The notes beneath the pieces were generated by a model. That model made no database searches and was not told the origin of the DNA. It saw only the letters and a program-made list of their open reading frames with translations. Below, in pieces: positions 1 to 11,720 of a DNA stretch of 64,000 nt. Within the stretch, counting starts at the first letter, position 1, and the number at the start of each line of letters is the position of its first letter. Source of the stretch: Vespula vulgaris (taxonomy: Eukaryota > Arthropoda > Insecta > Hymenoptera > Vespidae); NCBI RefSeq assembly GCF_905475345.1, contig NC_066586.1:16021400-16085399 (forward strand), in the 5' to 3' direction. The translations under genes were made by a program, and so were the position numbers.

Positions 1-926
1 GTGTATCACGAATTTTTTCTTGCTACACGACAGTGCGCGCACTCACACAGCTGCAGTTATAATGATTTTTAGCGAAAAAAGAAATGCCAATTTTCAACCA
101 CCCTCCATATTCATTCGATTTGATGCCGAATGACTTTTTTTTATTCTCTAAAATAAAAATTCACATTGAAGGATCAACGCTTTGAGGACATAATCGACAT
201 TCAAGCCATTGTGACAACCGAGTTGAACAGCATCTTAAAGAAGGACTTTTCTGATAGCTTCAAATATTTGTAAGAGCATTCTGTGAATCAGTTCTGTATT
301 CAAGCGGAGAAGGACTATGTAAAATAACTGAACTACTGAAACTGCTATCTTAAGATTTGTTTATTTTTTATTAATCCAGTCTCGGAATTTTTTGAGACAG
401 ATGATGTATGTCCAATAAAGAAATGTCATTAACAAAAAAAGATTAGTCATATATTAAAATGTATCTATTGTAGAGTAACTGAAACTTGTTTATTACTATT
501 TATATAGAGACTTTAATTCCATCTTTTTTAAAAATCATTTTTCTCTAATCATTTCTACATCTCTGTCTTACCTTATATAATATATTATACTCATAAATGT
601 TTCTCCTCAGTTTTATTTAGTAAATCTATTGCTTTAATGACCATGATCATTGGCCGATCATTTTGTAGGAGCACAGAAGCGTAAATATTGTTAACTATTC
701 TCGTAGATGCGCTGATGAAATCATTACGTAAACTTAGTTATATTGTAGGCTTCTTAATATCGATAAGAAGTATTGAAGGCTTTTTTTTATTTATTTCTTA
801 CCAGTTTTTGTCAGATGTCATTTATCTATCTTCAGCATTTAATATCCTCTGTCCAAAAAGTTTTCAGATTGGAGTAATAAAAAAATAGAGAAATGTTAAG
901 ATGACGATTTCAATGATTCAGATGTT
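1..926. other. eve intron 2 (partial), left edge of window
   Basis: No part of the missing third homeodomain helix (the WFQNRR stretch) is readable on the minus strand here. The window therefore starts inside the intron that splits the eve homeobox, and the 3' exon lies off the left edge. Apart from the mariner remnant near 84-327, I see only AT-rich non-coding sequence. Confidence 0.7.
84..327 (+). mobile_element. Decayed mariner transposase C-terminal fragment
   Basis: Conceptual translation gives the mariner C-terminal signature HPPYSFDLMPNDFFLF, which corresponds to the third catalytic aspartate region of the D,D34D triad. It continues as QRFEDIIDIQAIVTTELN and KKDFSDSFKYL. A one-base frameshift lies near 174, a stop at 271-273 replaces a codon inside the terminal helix region, and the reading frame ends at 325-327. 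No 5' half or clear terminal inverted repeats were seen. This is a dead fragment inside an eve intron; the family assignment rests on recognised motifs. Confidence 0.8.
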
Positions 927-1097
927 CTACATAATCTTCCTCCACTTGAGTGCAATACACAGAATGCTCATGCAACTATGTGAAATTATCGGAAGTCCTT
1001 CTTTGAAATGTTCTTTGAATTCTTGGAATTCTTTGAACGGACAGTGTATATCTTTTATACCTTTTAATAAGTCATTATAATTTGTAACAATGCAGAC

Positions 1098-2617
1098 CTT
1101 AATAGTTGATTCCGGTAAATGTAATTGTGAAGCAAGTTCACATCTTCGTGGTCTGCTAACATAATTCTCACGATGAAATTCTTTTTCTAATCGGGACAAT
1201 TGTTCTCTGGTAAAAGCCGTTCTGTATCTTCGAATATTTGGGTCCATAGAAGATAATGGTTGTTGAGTTAATTGATGATCGCCTGAAGAACTTCCTAAAA
1301 ACAAAAAAGATATAATGTCATTAAGAAGATTTTTTAATTATTTAGAACTTCAACTGACAAATTTGGCAAATACTAATTTAACTGATGAAACGTAGTCTTC
1401 AAAATGTATTGGTATATACTTTTCAAGAATGCGAGACTATTAAGCGTGTTGGTTGAAAGATCCAGCAATTAAATAACTAAAAGAATTCAATTTTCATAAA
1501 AAATTTGATTCATTGAAATAATTATCCTTTTAAGAAGATTCAGGTTTATACATTCTTATCACTTGGCAAAAAAATCGTTTATAAATTATAATGCTGTTGT
1601 CTCTTTTTCTCTCTTTGAAGAAGAATTATTATATTTGCAATTGCCATGACAGGACATGCAATTACAATTTTAGAGTTTATGTATCGCTAATCTTGCTATC
1701 AATATCTACATGCTTTCAATAAAAAAAGAAAACAAAAGTTTTCAATATGAAAAAATTATGCTTGCTATCGAAATCTACGCAATAAAAAGAAAAATTTAAT
1801 TTCTACAAAAGATTTATGCAAAAATAACATTTTTAGGTGTTCCTATAGACATATAATTACTTCAATTTAAAAGAGATATATGTTCCTACTAATATACGTA
1901 CATTCTGTTTGAATAGATCATAAACAATCATTGTTAAAACAAATAAAAAGAAGAAAAGATTTTTATTAAAAATAAAGACATTATATAAAAAACACAGAAA
2001 AGAAGTAATAAAAAACTACAATGTTATTCGGAACAATGAAATACTGCCTTTCAGAATAAATACCTCTTCGGAATCGTAATAAAAATTTATCACGAATAAA
2101 AGCAGCTTATACTAATAAAAGAATGTTTATTCTGAATGAAGAATTCTGAATGTTATTTTTTCCATTGTAAGGTACAAAGAAAGACTTGTTCTCATACAAA
2201 TACTTTTAACAAGCGTAAACAACGTTTTAAAAATTTTGAAAATGTTTTTCTCAAATCTTTTGAAAATAATGCTTTTTGTGATTTATATGGTAGTGTAATG
2301 GATTGACAGAGCGAAAGGAAGAGAAATATAAAATGTCAAAAATAATATTTTAAATGTATATTAATAAATAGACCCATGCAATAAAAGAAAAGGAAAGGAT
2401 AATCCGTTCTTACAATCGTAGTATTACCTTTTTCTGGCGTTTTAGATAGACTTCCAGGTGATGGACTATGACGAGAACTATGTGATGGGCTATGAGGAGG
2501 GCTATCAGATGGACGAAGTTGAAATTGTGAAGGAACAATATCAACGACAATGATCGTTTCGTCCTGATCGTTGTGCTCTTTTTGTTGATCATCGAAATTT
2601 TGATGAAACTCTTGCAT
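1098..2617 (-). CDS. eve: Even-skipped homeodomain transcription factor (5' exons only)
   Basis: Two coding exons are visible: 2617-2428 (63 codons plus one base) and 1294-1098. The protein begins MQEFHQNFDD and carries an acidic/hydrophobic N-terminal stretch (ETIIVVDIVPSQF) that resembles the VVDLLATQ region of fly Eve. A Ser/Pro-rich linker follows. The homeodomain starts IRRYRTAFTREQLSRLEKEF and stops after LPESTIK. The break after homeodomain residue 46 is the conserved intron position of Eve/Evx genes. The donor there reads AAG|GTCTGC, which is weak, so the exact junction is set by homology. Helix 3 and the C-terminal repression domain are off-window. Intron 1 is 1,133 bp. In insects Eve is a pair-rule and neural repressor acting in the nucleus. 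Identity is very secure; only the gene's 5' half can be checked. Confidence 0.93.
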
Positions 2618-2794
2618 TTCACAATCAATTTATTTTCATAAATGAATGTATTACTTTTGTACCCAAATGAATGTGAGCACTTTTCACTTCTCTCTATTTT
2701 CTTGTCACTTTTACAACTGATTGTACAATTGTCAATCATATAGAATGATTAAACATAAATTGAGTTTAGTTTTAGTGTGCGTATGTATGTGTAA

Positions 2795-2840
2795 CTATAT
2801 ATATATAATAATATATATAGTATATATATATTTTTTATAA

Positions 2841-2875
<35 letters not shown>

Positions 2876-2885
2876 TATATTTATA
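2795..2885. repeat. AT-rich microsatellite in the eve leader
   Basis: Imperfect (TA)n tract with ATA/TTT interruptions, lying between the predicted eve start site and its ATG. Confidence 0.9.
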
Positions 2886-3116
2886 AATAATATTTTGTTT
2901 GTCTATTTACTATTCTTTGTCAAAGAGTTGTCAACTTCTTATTAACAAGAATATTTCCAAAACGTTTATAGTAATAATCGTATTTATCAGGTCGTTAAAA
3001 TACACTCACAATTATTATATTTTTAGTTGATTCTTTTTATTAACGAGGACCGTAGGAAACAAAACTTCGAATTTATAACACCCGTAACTCGACACTCTAA
3101 TGCAAGAGCGTGTGTC

Positions 3117-3198
3117 GACTGAAAGAAGGAAGCAACCAACGAGTTTATATATTACGAACCAAAGCGCCACAACATGGACTGTCCTCCTCTCTGATTGG
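3117..3198 (-). promoter_or_regulatory. eve: eve core promoter: CCAAT box, TATA box and initiator
   Basis: On the minus strand TATATAAA occupies 3151-3144. An arthropod initiator TCAGTC occupies 3122-3117, with its A at 3120, exactly 31 bp downstream of the TATA start. A canonical CCAAT box (GACCAATCAG context) lies at 3198-3194, about 75 bp upstream of the predicted start. The surrounding 3.05-3.31 kb is clearly GC-richer than its flanks. The predicted unspliced leader runs about 500 nt to the eve ATG at 2617 and contains an AT microsatellite. The start site is inferred; no downstream promoter element match was found. Confidence 0.7.
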
Positions 3199-6048
3199 TC
3201 GACTCCAATCCACCTCTCGTATTTGATATCACGTATCTTCCCCTTCTTGACTCCATTGTAGCATCACCACTCCCACAACCATTCGCTTTCCTTTGTCTTC
3301 TCAGGGTGGTGCGGTTCAGGATAGTCCATCCAATTTTTTTTTTGATAATCAACCTTTTCCGCACTCTTTTTCATTAAATAATAAATTTAAGTTTAATGAA
3401 TTTATTTTCTATATAAAATAAAACGTATAAACAAAAACATTTATTTCTATTTGTTTTTGCAAAACTGAACAAAATTTCTGTGAAAAGAATACAGGTATTA
3501 TTAACCATAAAGAAAAGAAATGCCTTTTCTTTCATTTATTTTAGACTTTAACCTGCTATTTATAGAGAAAGTTATACAAACTTATTTTACCTGTTATGAA
3601 GACATTAACGTAGACAATGAATAATTCTTTTATTATTATACGTAGAATAGATTGTTAATAGATGGATTTAATACCCATGTAATAGTAGACATTATGATAA
3701 TCTTAAAAGGTTACCTCTTTTCCCTTTATGTACTCTTTGAAATTTCTTCCCAGCTTTGTACAGTATTTAATTTTTAAAAAGTAATTTAAATTACTTAAGT
3801 ACTTAAATTATATATATATATATATATACATATATGTTCAACTAAACTTATATATATAATATTTATTATAATAGATATATAATAGGTAAAAATGCAATAA
3901 AAATGCAATTATTTACTTCTATAAGTTCGTAAATTCAGAAAACTTCATAAATCGTAATTTATATTTCAAAATTCATTGTCAGAGATTTTTAATGAATTTT
4001 TGACCAGCAGAAGTAATAGGATGGACTTTTTATCATAAAATCTTTTTTTCCCTCTAATTTCTTCCATTTTTATGAGTGTGCCGTGACGACTTCTTTGTCA
4101 AAATACATCTACGTAAATCTAGAGCACTTTCTCTATTTCTCTGTTCAAATTACACAAAAATGAATTCTATTCACTTGTATTACTTACACGATCTTCCCAT
4201 TTATTTATTTCTGCTCGAATTTCTTATTTTGTTTTTTTCATATTGATAAACTATAAAATAGTAACCAATTGTTTATTTTGCAAAGTGATACTATAGAATA
4301 CCACCTATTAAAAAAAACTTATTTACAGTTTTTTCAGACCATTTAAATCACATAGCTTATTTTAACCACATAGCTCTTATACTAAGAATTATAAACTACA
4401 AATGTTCCTAAAATCAATTAAATAGTAACTCGTAGATTTTTAATAAATCTTGTTGTTCTTGGCAGGATTATCTTGGATTACATTGGATTATAGCAATAAA
4501 AGAAGATAAAAGAAACTGACTATTAACCGTCAAAAATATCCATCTTTATAATGTCATAGAAAGAAAGAGAGAGAAAGAAAGAAAAGAGAAGGATGAAAAG
4601 AAAAACAGAGAGAGAAGAAAAGAAAAGGTTCGAAATTTTCTCTTAGTTCAGAAGAGTATGCGATCCTCTACTTCATTCCTTCTTTCTCATATATATATTT
4701 TTTGACAAATATTTTTAAGATAACGATGTAATCAACATGTAAGGTAATTCATGAAATATTATTCTGTCAAAAATCTATCAATGAATCATTACTATTTGGC
4801 TCGTTTTTTTTTCGAATAATAAACATTATCATTTATTAATGTCACTATAAACTAATAGAGTAATAATCATCAAATTATGAAATCTATATCTAGCTAATAC
4901 ATCATCTTAATTAATATCTCGATTAGATTAAAATGGATAGTTAATACTATTTAATATGATAAAGAAGAAGAATGATAGAAAAATATTTATAGAAAGTCAT
5001 GTGAACATTTTTTAAAATGTTGTTATCTTTATTATCTTTTTGTCAGGAAGTCGAATGTTGTATCGTATCGCATAATAAAGCCTATTCGGTAGACTTGAAC
5101 GCGATTATACGATTGAAGAGCAGGTACAATAGATAATTGACGCGAACGGCCGATGCAGATGCGGTCGCAATCATGCCGCTGATTAAACGGTTTGATTAAG
5201 CGTCTAATTTACTCGTGTGTACGATGTAACGTCGCTCTACGTGAAATCTATGCAGTTCAATACCTGGTAACGTTCGCTAAGGTATATATATATATGTATG
5301 CTCGCACACGAATATCCACGGGCTAGTATATAACAGAGTCCATAACGCGTAGCAATCGTACCATCCATGCGAAACGATACATCGCAAACATTCGAATCCA
5401 ATCCGAAGGTCTATTGTACGATTTTCTCGCAAATGCTATCGTTAACTGTCTTTCAAACTTTTTAATGGCTTTGAAGTGATATGTATCAACTGATGAAGAG
5501 ATATCTATCTACAAATAATCTCTCGTTGTGAATAGATAGCAAAATAAATACATTTGTGTATTCAATCGTTCTCCCGAAAAGCGACAGGTCTACAAAAAAA
5601 TTTTCAAGTCTGCCATAGAAATTTTCCAAATCTAACTTTAAATTTCTTTTTTTCTTTTCTTTTTCTATTTTAATCGATTATCAAGAAAATTATTGTCGGG
5701 TTTATCACATTTTTGTATAAGTTTACGTCGATGCATGTTTCTCTGTAATTTTTCATTATTTAAAAAATGTTTAACTTAATCTTGTAAATACGTTCTATCA
5801 GGCAAAGAAAAGTTCACCTCATAGATGATGAACGTTAAAAAATAATAATAATAATATATCAACAGTCATATCAACTTTTGATAAAAAATTAATATAAGAT
5901 ATATTAAAAAGATCTTGCAATTGTAACAAACCAAACTAATAGGAGATTTGTCAAATGAATTTTCGATAACTATAAGATCCGAAAACGAACATTGTTCATT
6001 TTTATATCGACCGAAAATTCTTTTCTTCCTTACTCCAAAGAAAATACG

Positions 6049-6089
<41 letters not shown>

Positions 6090-6119
6090 TAGAAATTAAT
6101 GTATTCGCTATCATATAAA

Positions 6120-6359
6120 TTAAAAGGAAAAAATTAACACAGAAAAAATCAAATTATTTGAAAGATCGTTCGATGGATGATTTATGAGCATATTCTTTTC
6201 TGCCTCGAATTCCATACAATCCTCACCATCAATCAATTCATTCCGCCTCTCTTTAAGTTCACTAGCCGTTACTTCATGCTTAAAAATAAAAGGTATTTCC
6301 ACAAGAATATTTTCTACTGATATCTTACCTGGTACAGGATGAGGTCCATTACTCCAGGC
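6120..6359 (-). other. Possible orphan coding exon
   Basis: A minus-strand open frame of 79 codons plus stop begins immediately after a good acceptor (TTTATTTGTAG at 6361-6360) and starts AWSNGPHPVPGK. It includes a charged segment HEVTASELKERRNELIDGE and ends at a TAA at 6120. The acidic/basic composition looks more like real protein than the surrounding AT-rich noise. I found no partner exon, start codon context or family match. It could be a terminal exon of an unknown gene, a pseudo-exon, or chance. Confidence 0.25.
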
Positions 6360-9325
6360 CTACAAATAAAACTCTTGCTCGTAAACTTTTCAAGAATTCT
6401 TCTAACATCTTTTATCTGATATAAAATAGAAATAAGTACAATAATTGTATTGTTTATAAAAGTAAAACATCACGTCATATTTTCACTTTTGTGTAAGTAA
6501 GCCGTTTAAAAATTCTTAATATCAATTCTTCTTACTATAGAGCAAACTATATTATAACTTCTTTTTTTTTAATATATAAATAAATAGTATATTATATTCC
6601 ATAAAGCATGATAGACAATCAAAACTTATTCACACGACATCGAAAATTTTTAAATAAGTAAATCTAATTAAAATAAATGAACATTTTTCTTATTAAATCT
6701 TTCTTATAAATTTCTATCTTATTTTAAACATTCGAACATGTTTCAGCTAGTCAGCGAGGATATAAAGAGCGAACCAAATCTTACTTACCGAAAGAACGGA
6801 GAAAAAAAGATAAAAGAAATATTGTACGATAGTGTAGCATGTGTATATACTTGAAAAGAACTCGACGCATTCTCATTTCCCGCTCTTACGGATCGCAACT
6901 GCTCGAAACTCTTAAGTCTCTCTTATCATTTGTTGTTCACGAAAAAAACAGCGAAATGACTCCGAAAAGATTATTTCACACGTTCACTGACAGAGAAAGA
7001 TTCTCACAGTACGCGTATCTTCTTTAGATACTTCGCGTCAAGTTCGTTAGCGTTTGTGGTCACATTAAGTGATACTCCCTAGTTTAAACTTTACAATGTC
7101 TTTATGAACACAAGCTCTTAAAAAGAATATCTATCTTCTTTAATAGCATTGTGTTGGATCATTGTATTCTATTTAAATAGATTTATGAATAATAATTCAT
7201 CCTTTTTTTAATATAATTGCATAATCCTTGAATGTAAAGAAAAAAATTTGCACTCGTATAAAAATCACATTCATCGCTATCATTTGTGATTATTCATCGA
7301 ACATTTTTAAGATTCATTTGTCATTAATATGTTTGCTACCGACTGTATAGACAGCTTGTGTGTAGGCATACATTATTTTTATGTATACGTAGGAAAATAT
7401 CATCGAAAGGTGGCCGACGTGAGCGGCAAGATGAAAGCCTTTGTCGCTTTCTTCGCCGTCCCCTATTAGGAGATTTCATTCGTTTTTATCACACACGTTT
7501 GCAGCACCAGCACCACTATCTGTATGTATCCCTTGATTCCATGGGTGGGATTCTGTACGACGTTGAAGCGTGTTTCGTGGCTTCGTGCTAATTAAAACGG
7601 TCCACTAAAGACTTCACGAACCTGTCTGTAACACTCGCCAACATTCGAACGCGTACTTACATACTTTGTTTAACTAATACTTATTTTTGTCGGTGATTAC
7701 ACTCGTGAAATCTTCGGTTATTTATAAACATAAAACTTATTTATTTCTTTTTTTATCGAGTACTATATATATCGCATGCTTTTGTATCATCGTTTCTATT
7801 ACTCATTGATGAAATAATAAAAATTTGATAGCTGCTACATATTTATATATTTATAATTTGACGAATGTTTGAATTATTAGAATTCTATATTTAACATTTC
7901 ATAAATTTTAGAATCATTAAAATTCTATTTAGAATAGATGTATTTTATTTAGAAGAGTCATAAACACCATTTCTTGTCTCTTTCTTTCTTTTTTAGACAG
8001 ATTATCTTTAGAATCTTTTCTTTATTTTTCATATAAATTCTTCTTCTTCTTTTTTTTTTTTTGTAGGAAACCGATCCAATTTGGAAAGACAAACGTTAAG
8101 TGCCGGAATTAGGACGAAATTAGGCGAGCCACTTAAACCACATACGTTCGGAGCAATTTGGAAGCACTCCAGGAAACGGTACGATGTAGAAGTGCACTTT
8201 TTCTTTCTCTTTTAAGAACCGAATGTCCTCTCTTCCTGCTTCCTGCACTTCATTTTTTTCTCTTTCCTCACTTTTTCCGCGGAGGAAGAGAAATCTCTGC
8301 TCGTAGACACGTTTTCAGATCGGCGCCCGTGACATTTTTTATTCTCGCGTATTATGAGCAGACAGATGCGTCTCGAGGGTGCGTTCGTTTTGAACACGAC
8401 GTAACAGAAAATGTCTCTGTGAAATTACACGAAACTTTACTTAGGACCATTAAAATAAAGCTCGTTCTTTAAAAACTACACTTTTCTGCCTGGTATTATC
8501 GACTATAACGTAAAATTTAATACGATTAACGCGATTGCTTTTATCTATTTAGAAATTGTTTAAATTACAAATCTTTTAACAATTCTTCTTTAACAAATAA
8601 CTTTGATAGCAATCAATAACGATCAAGATATACATTTTTATCGCTAGAAGAGAAAAATTTAGATTATTCCCTTTTATCTTTCGCAGTGTTCAATAGCGAC
8701 ACGAAAAATCAATTTCCGTTATCAGAAAGATGTAGATCGCGGCAAGAACAGGAATATTGCAATAAATTCCTGGAGCATACTCTCATGGGGGTCCGCGTCG
8801 AGATGAAAGTTAATGCCTCTAATTTCGCACGATCATCCCCTAATTTAATCAAAGCGTCAACCTCGTCCGTTCGAAGCCCCTCGCTGACCCCCTTTCCCCC
8901 ATCTCACCTCGTCATTTCAAGGCTGTACTTTTAGACACGAGCAGAGAGAAAGAGAGGGAGAAAGAGAGGGGAAGAGAGAGCGAGAGATTTTGCTAACTCG
9001 GTTATAAATTTGGCGCCGTATTATGTTCGAGAAAGCATAGACCCCCATCTACTCCCGACCCTTTTATCTTTCACCATTCTGTAGCAACGAACGGCTATGA
9101 TAGTGGCTATGAGGAGATACCTTCTTGCATTAGACTTTAGTCTTGGATTAAATTGTACGTCACAGGATTGGAGAGATATTTCGAATTGTCTATAAAGAAG
9201 ATATCAAAGAAAAAATGTCAAAACAAGAAAAACATGATAAAATTTTAATGACAGAAACTAAAGAAGACACGCTTGATAGACGTAAGAGAAAAAAAATTAT
9301 GCGTGCGTGAGTTTACCAACGTATA

Positions 9326-9350
9326 TACGAGCATACACACACACACACAC
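9326..9350. repeat. Short CA microsatellite
   Basis: A run of about 10 ACA/CA units in the eve upstream flank. Confidence 0.85.
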
Positions 9351-9749
9351 ATAGAAATAGTGCATCTGTTCGCAAGGGATGATATCGTTCTTAGGATCGA
9401 GAGATGCCTCAAGTATTCGCGTACGGCCAAGTGAAGAGGTTGCGATAGACTACTTCAACCGTGAAAGCTTTACGACGTGCCGACGGAAGGGAACAGCGAA
9501 ACGTGTGGACAAACGTTTCACTGTGAGAGCGGCTTAAAAGGCCAACGCACAAAGTGTATCGTTAAAGACTGCTTCGTCTAACCTGTTCTCTTCTTCTTAT
9601 ATTGTACATCGTAAGAAACTCTTGTCGCATTAAGTTCCATTAATATCTATCTTGAAGGCAAGAAGAAAGATATCATTTCTAAATGATATATACTGTTTGC
9701 TATACTGTTCTCACATCTATTTATTACGTACCTATACTTAAAAAAAAAA

Positions 9750-9753
9750 AATA

Positions 9754-9784
<31 letters not shown>
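9750..9784. repeat. AAT trinucleotide microsatellite
   Basis: About eleven (ATA)n units after a poly-A run, in the eve upstream flank. Confidence 0.9.
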
Positions 9785-9786
<2 letters not shown>

Positions 9787-11409
9787 AATAAAATAATAAG
9801 AGAAGAAAAATTTCATGTCAATTAATTGTACATAATACGTAGACGGTATTAATAAAATATAAAATGATAGATATTATCTAAGTATACATACTTTATTTAT
9901 TACAATTTTAAAAATTTACTGTTTATTTTATTAATAGAAAATTCGAGGAAAACAAAATTTTTGTAGATTTTTAAATAACGTGTAAACTGTGGTGGCTGTG
10001 ACAATACGAAAAATGTAATCACGTTCCCATGTAGATCATATGTTCTACGTATTTATGCTATTATTATATATGATAAAATTGTGATAGTTTCAAAACACGT
10101 TTCCTTTCTAAATTCTCACCAATACGATACAAGAGAATATAGTAGAACCTTAATGTCTAAGATCGTGGAAGTCTGGCGGTGAAATTACATTTTTTAATTA
10201 TGGCCAGAGCAAGTTCATAATTGGTGCTCACTACGCGGGGGATGAAACTTATTAGTCGGCAAGACTTTACCGTCCTGGGGAATGTAACATGCCCGCCTCA
10301 TGGAAGGATATCGTTGGGATATCTCAGGGGCGCGGCTACTCGGAAATTTCAATTTATCCAAGAGATTTTGGAAATAAATCTTTACGTTTAAATCATCCAA
10401 ACATTTATTTCGACAGATTTGATATACGATTAGAACGTGTATTCGGTTTAATACAAGTATTAAAAAGAAAAAGAAGAAAAAAAATGTGTCGAACAATACT
10501 CTATTAATCAATGTAACAATTTCGTTTTTTTATTTTTAAAAGATATTAATTACAACAATACGATAAAATATATATTGAGTGTGTTCGATTTATTTTAATA
10601 TAAACAAAATGAAGGAAACAAAATCGTTTAGGAAGACAAGTAGGAGCATCCCTGGCACTAATCTCGAGTTACGCAGCAACATTTTCTTGTAGACACAAAA
10701 TATACGAATTTGTAGGTGGCATACGCATAGTGCCTACAATATATTTCTCTGCTTTTTTCTATTTTTTTTTTTTGCATACATATATACCTATTGTACAACT
10801 TAAATGTTCGTTGATACGTTTAATTTTTGGAATACTTTGTGTTATCGCACTTCCATAAAATCAAATGTTAACTTTTGAAAAATATGTATGCCATAGAAAA
10901 AGACAGTATATCGAATTTTTTGAAAGAGATCAGCTATCCTTATGACTCCTCGCGAGTAAGCGAGAAGAGAAGATTATGTTTTGCATGAACTACCGGAACG
11001 CGTTCTAATTAACTGGTTCCCGTAGACCAGCTCATTATACGGATTATTACGCTCCTAGCTTAACGTTCACCCTACATGATATAACGTTCTAATCTGAAGT
11101 ACAATTATAATTTCAAAATTAATCAGCATGAAATATATATTCGTATATTGTTGATAAAAACGAATAAATTCGATCATTATTCGTATTTCGAGACATTTTT
11201 TGATATTATAATTATATACCAATGACAGTCTCGAATATATTTGCAGAAGAAAAAGAAAATATCAATACTTGTTTCAAATAATATACTTAGCCTCGTAGCT
11301 TAGATTACGTAGGAAACAATAAATTAAATAGAGTTCTAAAAGTAGAGTTCGAAAGAAAATAATTATTGAGATCGTGAAACGTACAAGCAAGGTATAAAGG
11401 AATATACTC

Positions 11410-11720
11410 GGTAGATGTGGCGGCCATGATGGTTGAGAAATCTCGCTTATCAACGTGGGAAGAGCTGCTAGGATGAGGGGTGTAGAAGAGAGAAGAGAAA
11501 GAGGGAAAGAGAGAGAGGAAGAAGATATCGGGTCAATACTTCGTGGGGGGCCAAAACGAGAGAAGAGGCCAAAGCGAGAAGGTAAAGAAGGGAGGCTCTG
11601 CGAAATGGAGGGGAGCTTTTCGCTTTGCCGCTCCTCCTCTTTCGCGCAGCATCCGATTGGCGGTGGCAAGGCGTTAAGGGTGGAGGACAGGAACAGAGAC
11701 AGAGACGAATGCCGAAAGGA
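11410..11720. promoter_or_regulatory. GC- and GA-rich island with Pho-like and GAGA-like sites
   Basis: A GC-rich island in an AT-rich desert. It opens with GGCGGCCATGATGG (about 11419-11432), which contains the GCCAT core of Pho/YY1 sites. A purine tract of repeated GAGAG/GGAGA (about 11465-11530) follows, then a CCGATTGGCGG stretch near 11653. In flies, GAGA plus Pho clusters mark Polycomb response elements. Calling this a PRE-like element is inference, and ORFs across it read as low-complexity Glu/Arg or Ser/Pro products that I do not regard as genes. Confidence 0.35.

Noticed and set aside
7358..7591. 77-codon plus-strand ORF in the eve flank
   Set aside because: No family resemblance, no splice context, and Arg/His/Cys-rich shadow-like composition.
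8158..8472. 104-codon plus-strand ORF preceded by a pyrimidine-rich acceptor-like tract near 8065
   Set aside because: The frame has low-complexity Phe/Leu/Arg content, and an overlapping antisense ORF is equally long. More likely a GC-richer regulatory island.
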